The translations under genes and the position numbers were made by a program. The notes below the pieces were generated by a model. It saw nothing but the letters and a program-made list of their open reading frames with translations, did no database searches and had not been told where the DNA came from. From Proteobacteria bacterium UBA964 (GTDB taxonomy: Bacteria > Pseudomonadota > Gammaproteobacteria > Steroidobacterales > Steroidobacteraceae): DNA of 20,704 bases. The DNA is taken from the NCBI GenBank assembly GCA_002292945.1, contig DBCG01000065.1:1-20704 (forward strand). Reading direction: 5' to 3'. Position 1 is the stretch's first letter. Each line of letters begins with the position of its first letter. Positions 15,991 to 20,704 of the stretch are shown in pieces.

Positions 15991-17166
15991 ATGCGCCATG
16001 TCTGGACACTGACCCTCGCGCAGGCGCTCGCCGCCTGCGGCACCATCATGCTGGTCACGTTTGGCGGTATCGTCGGGGCTCGCCTCGCGCCATCGCCGGC
16101 GCTGGCCACGCTGCCATGGTCGCTCTCGATCGTCGGGCTCGCGGCCGCATCGATCCCCGCGGCGCTCTTGATGCAGCGCCATGGGCGGCGACGGGTGCTG
16201 ATCGCGAGCGCCCTGTTCGGTTGCGTGGCGGCGCTCGCCTGCGCGTTCAGCATCTCGCAGGGCAGCTTCATCGGGCTCTGTCTTTCGGCGTCGCTGTTCG
16301 GCGTCCATGCCTCGGTGGTGCAGCAGTATCGCTTCGCCGCCACGGAGCTGGTGTCGCAGGACGCCGGCGCCGAGGCGACCGGCAAGGCCGTCGCCACCGT
16401 GATGCTCGGTACGCTGGCTGCCGCGATCCTCGGCCCGTTGCTCGGGCAACAGACGCGGCTTTGGGGAGGGTGGCCTGAATACACCGGCTCGTTCCTCGCG
16501 CTCGCCGTGCTGCTCGCCGGCGCCGCATCGGTGCTGATGCGCCTTCCGGCGACGCCACCGCCGCCGAAGGCGGATCGCGGCAGCGGTCGTTCGGCGCGCC
16601 AACTGCTGAGCATCCCGGGCTATCGTCTCGCGGTGCTCGCCGCGCTGTCCTCTTATGCGGTGATGAGCTTCATCATGACCGCGACCCCGATCAGCATGCA
16701 TGTGCACGACCACCACTCAGGGGCGATCACCTCGGGCGTGATCACCGCACACCTGCTCGGCATGTACCTGCCTTCGCTGGCGACGCCTTGGCTGGTCGCG
16801 CGTCTCGGCGTGCGCGGACTGATGCTCGGCGGACTCGCGGCGAACTTCGCCTGTGTCGGCATCGTCGCCGCCGTGGGCGAAGGCGTGACGCACTACTTCG
16901 TCGCGCTGGTGCTGCTCGGTATCGGCTGGAACCTGTTGTTCGTGGGCGCGACCACGCTGCTGGCCGGGACCTTCTCCGACAACGAGCGTTTTCGCGCCCA
17001 AGGCACCAACGATTTCATCGTGTTCGGCGCCCAAGCCGTGGTGTCGCTGCTCGCCGGAGTGGCCATCGAGGCGCTCGGCTGGCGGACGCTCAACCTGGTG
17101 ACGCTACCGCTCTTGCTGTGGACCCTATGGGCGGTGATGCGCCGGGACCTGCCACCGGCTCGATGA
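15991..17166 (+). CDS. Major facilitator superfamily transporter
   Basis: From ATG 15991 there are 391 residues with about 12 hydrophobic segments and a central basic loop (about 195-210). The loop 2-3 motif appears as LLMQRHGRRRVLIAS, and a GVHASVVQQYRFAATELV block in helices 4-5 suggests a conserved sub-group. An in-frame TTG at 15976 is the only upstream start; the ATG is preferred, though its ribosome binding site is weak. Substrate is unknown. It is divergent from ilvA, and its last 77 bp overlap the 3' end of the convergent reductase gene, so transcription of one may interfere with the other. Confidence 0.9.
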   Translation: MRHVWTLTLAQALAACGTIMLVTFGGIVGARLAPSPALATLPWSLSIVGLAAASIPAALLMQRHGRRRVLIASALFGCVAALACAFSISQGSFIGLCLSASLFGVHASVVQQYRFAATELVSQDAGAEATGKAVATVMLGTLAAAILGPLLGQQTRLWGGWPEYTGSFLALAVLLAGAASVLMRLPATPPPPKADRGSGRSARQLLSIPGYRLAVLAALSSYAVMSFIMTATPISMHVHDHHSGAITSGVITAHLLGMYLPSLATPWLVARLGVRGLMLGGLAANFACVGIVAAVGEGVTHYFVALVLLGIGWNLLFVGATTLLAGTFSDNERFRAQGTNDFIVFGAQAVVSLLAGVAIEALGWRTLNLVTLPLLLWTLWAVMRRDLPPAR

Positions 17167-18184
17167 TGATCTTGCCGTCGCGGTCGTGTCCGGCAAGCGC
17201 CGCGTGTGCACAGGCCTCGACGATGCGCTCGAGCGGATAGCGTGCCGCGATCCTCGCGACGAGCTCGCCGCGGGACATCATCCCCGCGAGCCGCGCGTAG
17301 AGCGTCCGGACCTCCTCCGGCCTGCGCCGCTGCAGCTGCCGTACGAAGCTCAGGCCATGCAGCACGATGCCTTGACGGAACATCAGGTAGAAATCGACCT
17401 CGCAGCGCAGCCCGGAGAGTGCGCCGTAAGCGACCAAAGGCGCACCGGGCGCGAGACACTCGGCGATACGCTGGGTCGCCGAACCGGCGACGGCATCGAT
17501 GCCGAGCCGCAGAGGCGCGCCGTCCGTGGCCGCATGCACCCGCGCACCAAGGTCCTCGCCATCGATCAACACCACATCACCGCCCAGTGCGCGCAACTCG
17601 TCTGCCGGTCCCGTCCGGCGCACCACGTTGACGGTGCGCACGCCCATCTGTCGCGCCAACTGGATCAGGTATCGACCGCAACTGGAATTGGCGGCGTTCT
17701 GCACCAACCAGTCGCCGGGCTTCAGGGCGGTGAAATCCTCCAACAGCACCGCTGCGGTAGGACCATTGACCGTGAGCAGGCTCAGCTGCGCTGCATCGCC
17801 CTCGGGCGCGGGCAGACAATCTGCGCCGCGACAACGGACTTCATCGCGGAAGGTACCGCTGCCGAGCGCAGGGAACACGCGATCGCCCTCGCGCCACCCG
17901 GACGCCGCGCCGGCTCGCAGCACACGCCCGACGCCCTCGTAGCCCGGCGTGCGAGGTAGCGGATAGCGGAAGCCTGCGGCGCCCTCGAGGGTGCGCAGGT
18001 CGGCGATATGCATGGCTGCAGCCTCGATCCGTACCACGATCTCTTCGGGCGCCGGGTCCAAAGAAGGCACGTCGTCCACGCGCAACGCCTGATCGGCGGA
18101 TCCATAGGCGTGCTGGATGACAGCGCGGGCCAAGACCGCGCGACCGTCAAAGGATCCCGCGCTCGACCATGCGCGCGATGGCAT
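17090..18184 (-). CDS. Medium-chain dehydrogenase/reductase, 2-enoyl thioester reductase (MECR/ETR1)-like
   Basis: The frame encodes up to 364 residues. The N-terminal GroES-like domain runs about 20-150 (PEEIVVRIEAAAMHIADL, TPGYEGVGRVLRAG). The NADPH-binding domain contains NAANSSCGRYLIQLARQMGVRTVNVVRR, which closely resembles the NGANSAVG-type motif of mitochondrial-style enoyl reductases. No structural-zinc cysteine cluster is seen, so it belongs to the zinc-free branch. Expected activity is NADPH-dependent reduction of an enoyl or quinone substrate in the cytoplasm. The start is uncertain: ATG 18184 overlaps the nitrilase gene by 38 nt, while TTG 18133 leaves a 13-nt gap and gives a typical N-terminus (ARAVIQHAYG). 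The last 20 or so residues, after GKIIIEP, extend past the usual family end and lie in the overlap with the convergent MFS gene. Confidence 0.88.
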   Translation of the reverse strand: MPSRAWSSAGSFDGRAVLARAVIQHAYGSADQALRVDDVPSLDPAPEEIVVRIEAAAMHIADLRTLEGAAGFRYPLPRTPGYEGVGRVLRAGAASGWREGDRVFPALGSGTFRDEVRCRGADCLPAPEGDAAQLSLLTVNGPTAAVLLEDFTALKPGDWLVQNAANSSCGRYLIQLARQMGVRTVNVVRRTGPADELRALGGDVVLIDGEDLGARVHAATDGAPLRLGIDAVAGSATQRIAECLAPGAPLVAYGALSGLRCEVDFYLMFRQGIVLHGLSFVRQLQRRRPEEVRTLYARLAGMMSRGELVARIAARYPLERIVEACAHAALAGHDRDGKIIIEPVAGPGASPPIGSTARAVASPG

Positions 18185-19208
18185 CCGCCTGACGCTGCTG
18201 GAAGTAGGCGCGATCGGGGATCATCAGTTTGCCGTCCTGCAACAGCCCGTTACGACGACGCAGGTCGGCTTTGGCGAACGACTCTGCGAACATCTCCAGC
18301 GCCTGTCGCGAAAGCATGTTGGACATCGACGGCCGACGCCGATGCGCGCGCAGACCCGCCAGGTCGAGCGACGCCGAGGCGACGGAGGAATTGCCGCTAC
18401 CCGCCACCACGACCTGGTTGCCGCTCCAGTCGATGATGTCGGAATAGCCGTTGGTCGAGTCGGTCGGCACCGAGATGCCGCGCAGTTCCGCATTGTTGGC
18501 CGAGACGACATACGCCATGTTCTCGAGCGCGCGCGCGCGGCGTGCGATCTGCTTGATGGTGAGGTTGGGCGAAGCGACTTCGCTGGTCGAATGCAGGAAC
18601 ACCTCGGCGCCGCGGATGGCGTGCGCACGCGCGATCTCTGGATAGAGGATCTCCTCGGAGGCGATCGCCGACAGCCGGCCGATCACCGTTTCGGCCACCG
18701 GGAACACCCCTTCCATGCCGTAGATGTCGAGGTATCGGTCCCAGACATCGTGCGGCGTCGGCGCGAAGATGGAGATCAGCCGGCGATAGGTCAGGATCCG
18801 GTCGCCCGAAGGATCGAAGATCCAGCAGGCTTGGAAGTAGAGGCCGGGAAAGTGGCGATCGGTCTCGTAGCTGTTTCCGGCGAGGAACACACCATGACGC
18901 TGAGCCAGCGCAGCGAGCGCTTCGTACTCCGGTCCGTCGGGTGCAAGCGCAGCCTTCGCGGCCCACTGCGGGATGGTCTCGCCCCACGGCGGACCGGTCA
19001 GGACGTACTCGGGCAGCACGACGAGCTTGAGCTCAGGGCCGATCCAGCGACGCGCGCCCTCGAGCGCCTGACCGATGCGAATCAACGACGCTTGCATCCG
19101 GCGCGCAGCCGATTCCCGATCATGGTCGGGGTGGACACCATCGCAATCGATCTGCAGCGCCAACGCTGCATAGCGATCGAGCCTGCCCGGTACGATCGGC
19201 TCCGTCAT
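18147..19208 (-). CDS. Nitrilase-superfamily protein with Ser at the catalytic Cys position
   Basis: From ATG 19208 there are 353 residues in the carbon-nitrogen hydrolase fold. The catalytic Glu is present (LPEYVLTG, Glu67). The usual catalytic Lys position in the YRK motif is Arg (LTYRRL, Arg143). The usual Cys before E-x-x-f/y-PE is Ser (IASEEILYPEIAR, Ser184, codon TCC at 18659-18657). So two of three members of the Glu-Lys-Cys triad are changed, both conservatively. The rest of the fold looks sound (RGAEVFLHSTSE, ALENMAYVVSANNAE), which argues for a maintained protein, not a decaying one. It may be a pseudoenzyme, a binding protein or a subfamily with altered chemistry. The layout near TYRRLISIFAPTPHDVW recalls the aliphatic amidase branch. 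The start overlaps the SnoaL-like gene's stop by 4 nt (ATGA). Confidence 0.9.
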   Translation of the reverse strand: MTEPIVPGRLDRYAALALQIDCDGVHPDHDRESAARRMQASLIRIGQALEGARRWIGPELKLVVLPEYVLTGPPWGETIPQWAAKAALAPDGPEYEALAALAQRHGVFLAGNSYETDRHFPGLYFQACWIFDPSGDRILTYRRLISIFAPTPHDVWDRYLDIYGMEGVFPVAETVIGRLSAIASEEILYPEIARAHAIRGAEVFLHSTSEVASPNLTIKQIARRARALENMAYVVSANNAELRGISVPTDSTNGYSDIIDWSGNQVVVAGSGNSSVASASLDLAGLRAHRRRPSMSNMLSRQALEMFAESFAKADLRRRNGLLQDGKLMIPDRAYFQQRQADAIARMVERGIL

Positions 19209-19642
19209 GACGCACCCCGCGCGAGTCGCAGTTCCGCAAGATCGCTCCAGGTCTCGAGGCCGGCGATGCGTCCTTGGGTGACCTGGAACCGGTCGACCCA
19301 CCGCGCACCCGTGAACTCCGTGCCGTCGACGAATGCGCCCGACGCGGTGCCACGGACATAGACGGCGATGCCGCCTGGTGCCTCGCAGGTCTCGAAAGCA
19401 TCGGCCTGCTTGCGCAACGTGGCGTAACGCCCCGCCGAAAAGGCCGCGAAGTCCTCGAGCGTGCCGAACTCGTGGCCGCCGGAGATGACGACCCGTGCGC
19501 CCGTCACCATCATCGGTGCCGCTGCGGCGAAATCCCGTCGCGCCATGGCATCAAGCCAACCGCGGACGAGGTCTATCGCATCCGCGCGCTCGGTGCGCGC
19601 AGTGCCGACCACGATCCGTCCATCACCGAGATTGAGCGTCAT
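19205..19642 (-). CDS. SnoaL-like / NTF2-fold protein
   Basis: From ATG 19642 there are 145 residues. The pattern is an N-terminal helix pair (AIDLVRGWLDAMARRDFAAAAPMM) followed by strands with GARVVISGGHEFGTLEDFAAF and a C-terminal sheet (IAVYVRGTASGAFVDGTEFTGARWVDRFQVTQGRIAGLETWSDL). This matches the SnoaL-like branch of the NTF2 fold, whose members are small cyclases, isomerases, dehydratases or ligand-binding proteins. The substrate is unknown. An upstream frame to 19729 adds 29 Gly/Arg-rich residues with no support and is rejected. It is the first gene of a three-gene unit with the nitrilase-like and reductase genes. Confidence 0.85.
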   Translation of the reverse strand: MTLNLGDGRIVVGTARTERADAIDLVRGWLDAMARRDFAAAAPMMVTGARVVISGGHEFGTLEDFAAFSAGRYATLRKQADAFETCEAPGGIAVYVRGTASGAFVDGTEFTGARWVDRFQVTQGRIAGLETWSDLAELRLARGAS

Positions 19643-19793
19643 GGGGCCGAGTATGCCCCAGCCCGCTGCCGCGCGGCATCCGACGATGGCTGCCCCCCCG
19701 CTGCCGCCCGGTGGCCGGTCGCACCGCAATCGCTTAGCCTCTATCCTCAGGCATCAGGCCTCAGGCCTCAGGCACGCCATCCCCGAGGGAACC
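19643..19793. other. 151-bp divergent intergenic region
   Basis: This gap separates the minus-strand SnoaL-like operon from plus-strand slyX, so it should carry promoters for both. I see four tandem heptamers (19747-19774) and a C-rich tract near 19693. I find no convincing -35/-10 pair on either strand and no small gene. Confidence 0.5.
19747..19774 (+). repeat. Four tandem heptamers TCAGGC(C/A)
   Basis: Four perfect-length 7-bp copies, TCAGGCA, TCAGGCC, TCAGGCC, TCAGGCA, lie back to back and end 19 bp before the slyX start codon. They would sit in the slyX 5' leader or promoter. A copy-number change would alter spacing but no reading frame. Confidence 0.8.
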
Positions 19794-19997
19794 ATGGTCC
19801 AAGACACCCGACTCGAAGCGCTGGAATCACGACTCGCGCACCTGGAACAGGGGCAGCAGGAACTTTCCGACGCCCTATACCGTCAACAGCGCGAACTCGA
19901 CGCGCTACGACTGCGCAACCAGCAATTGCTCGCCGAAGCGGAGGGCGGTGCGTCGACCGCCAGCCTGACCTCCTACGAACGACCGCCCCACTACTGA
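19794..19997 (+). CDS. slyX: SlyX family protein
   Basis: A 67-residue cytoplasmic protein that is almost wholly coiled coil up to about residue 47 (LEALESRLAHLEQGQQELSD, then RQQRELDALRLRNQQLL), followed by a short loop and the diagnostic SlyX C-terminus PPHY. Family function is unknown beyond the E. coli name, which comes from linkage to slyD. GAGGGA lies just upstream of ATG 19794. A longer frame from 19461 would run antisense through the SnoaL-like gene and is rejected. The next gene starts 12 nt after the stop, so the two are probably cotranscribed. Confidence 0.93.
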   Translation: MVQDTRLEALESRLAHLEQGQQELSDALYRQQRELDALRLRNQQLLAEAEGGASTASLTSYERPPHY

Positions 19998-20009
19998 TCG
20001 GGAGACTCC

Positions 20010-20704
20010 ATGAAACGCACCCTCCCCTTGCGGATGCTGTTCTGCACCGCCGTCTGCGCATTGTCAGCGCTGCTGACCGCCGCTCCGATCCCTGCGCAGG
20101 CTGCCGATGATCAGGCCGGTCTGACCGCCAGCAAGATGTGGACGCTTGCACGCCTCGGCGAGACCGCGATCTCTCCCGATGGCACCTTGGCCGCCGTCAC
20201 GGTCACCCGCTTCGATGTCGAGGAGAACCGCGGTGCGACAGACATCTGGCTGGTGCCCACCAAAGGTGGCAAGGCTCGCCCGCTGACCAGCGACAAAGCG
20301 GCCGACAACTCACCCGCCTTCAGTCCCGACGGTCGCAGCATCGCGTTCCTCTCCAAGCGCGGGGATGACAAAGAAGCGCAGATCTACCTGATCGCCGTCG
20401 ATGGCGGCGAAGCGCGGCGGCTCACGCAGGTCCCGACCGGCGCGAATGCCATCAAGTGGTTCCCGGACGGACAACGGATCGCTTTCGTCACCCCCATCTG
20501 GACCGATCTCGTGGAATGGAAAGATCAGGCGGCGCGCGTGAAAGAGCGTGCGGAGACGAAGATGACCGCGCGCGTCTGGGACCGGGCACCGATCGCCCAC
20601 TGGGACCGCTACCTCGACGACCGCGAACCCCATCTTTTCTCGGTGGCCGTGACCGGGGGCGACCCGCAGGCGATCACCCGTCTCTCGGGGTTCCACCTGT
20701 CGCG
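20010..20704 (+). CDS. Exported S9 family (prolyl oligopeptidase-like) peptidase, N-terminal part (partial)
   Basis: The frame starts at ATG 20010, with GGGAG 5 nt upstream, and runs off the right edge with 231 residues. It begins with a Sec signal peptide (basic KR, hydrophobic FCTAVCALSALLTAAPI, likely cleavage after AQA at about residue 31). After this come beta-propeller (PD40/WD40-like) blades: ETAISPDGTLAAVTV, DIWLVPTKGGKARPLT, SPAFSPDGRSIAFLSKRG, QIYLIAVDGGEARRLT, IKWFPDGQRIAFVTP. This is the N-terminal propeller of S9 peptidases such as dipeptidyl- or acylaminoacyl-peptidases; the catalytic alpha/beta-hydrolase domain lies outside the window, so catalysis cannot be checked. Probable role: periplasmic peptide breakdown. 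Confidence 0.9.
   Translation, partial: MKRTLPLRMLFCTAVCALSALLTAAPIPAQAADDQAGLTASKMWTLARLGETAISPDGTLAAVTVTRFDVEENRGATDIWLVPTKGGKARPLTSDKAADNSPAFSPDGRSIAFLSKRGDDKEAQIYLIAVDGGEARRLTQVPTGANAIKWFPDGQRIAFVTPIWTDLVEWKDQAARVKERAETKMTARVWDRAPIAHWDRYLDDREPHLFSVAVTGGDPQAITRLSGFHLS

Noticed and set aside
15552..16613. 353-codon minus-strand open frame across the ilvA-MFS junction
   Set aside because: It overlaps ilvA in another frame and the MFS gene antisense, and shows no domain.
1..20704. tRNA or rRNA genes, CRISPR arrays, insertion sequences and attachment sites
   Set aside because: I saw no cloverleaf-like gene, no spaced repeats, no transposase or integrase frame and no terminal inverted repeats. 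This was by eye; a covariance-model scan would be decisive.

Overview
The window is about 20.7 kb of dense, very GC-rich bacterial DNA. It carries 19 supported protein-coding genes, no RNA genes and no mobile elements. Gene content (SlyX, a long threonine deaminase with two ACT-like regulatory domains, DUF3429 and AI-2E family proteins, an S9 peptidase with a signal peptide, many lipoproteins) fits a high-GC gammaproteobacterium, perhaps near the Nevskiales, Steroidobacterales or Xanthomonadales. That placement is inference and was not tested by any search.

Region 1 (1-8069, minus strand, running off the left edge) is one tight seven-gene operon. In transcription order it encodes a lipoprotein, a second lipoprotein with a collagen-like Gly-X-Y stretch, a third lipoprotein, a membrane Ser/Thr kinase, a protein combining an FHA-like domain, a membrane segment, PEGA-like repeats and a sulfatase-modifying-factor-like domain, a small single-pass protein, and the N-terminus of a MotA/TolQ/ExbB-type proton channel protein. 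Gaps are short and three junctions overlap by 4 nt or more. It reads as a trans-envelope machine coupling phosphorylation to proton-motive force. A perfect CTGT-N8-ACAG (LexA-type) site lies about 120 bp upstream of the first gene. This operon is the best candidate for an undescribed system.

Region 2 (8232-11880) holds a minus-strand MFS exporter divergent from a plus-strand pair. The pair is a tandemly duplicated alpha/beta-hydrolase, in which both halves lack the nucleophile serine, coupled by a 1-nt overlap to a LOG-family phosphoribohydrolase.

Region 3 (11908-15928, minus strand) is an overlapping series: ilvA, an alpha/beta hydrolase with an intact serine, a DUF3429 membrane protein and an AI-2E family transporter. 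A divergent plus-strand MFS transporter (15991-17166) follows.

Region 4 (17090-19642, minus strand) is a three-gene overlapping unit: a SnoaL/NTF2-like protein, a nitrilase-superfamily protein whose catalytic Cys position is Ser, and a medium-chain reductase of enoyl-reductase type. The reductase 3' end overlaps the convergent MFS gene by 77 bp.

Region 5 (19794-end, plus strand) has slyX followed by an exported S9 peptidase cut off by the window edge. Four tandem heptamers precede slyX. No stretch longer than about 165 bp lacks a gene.
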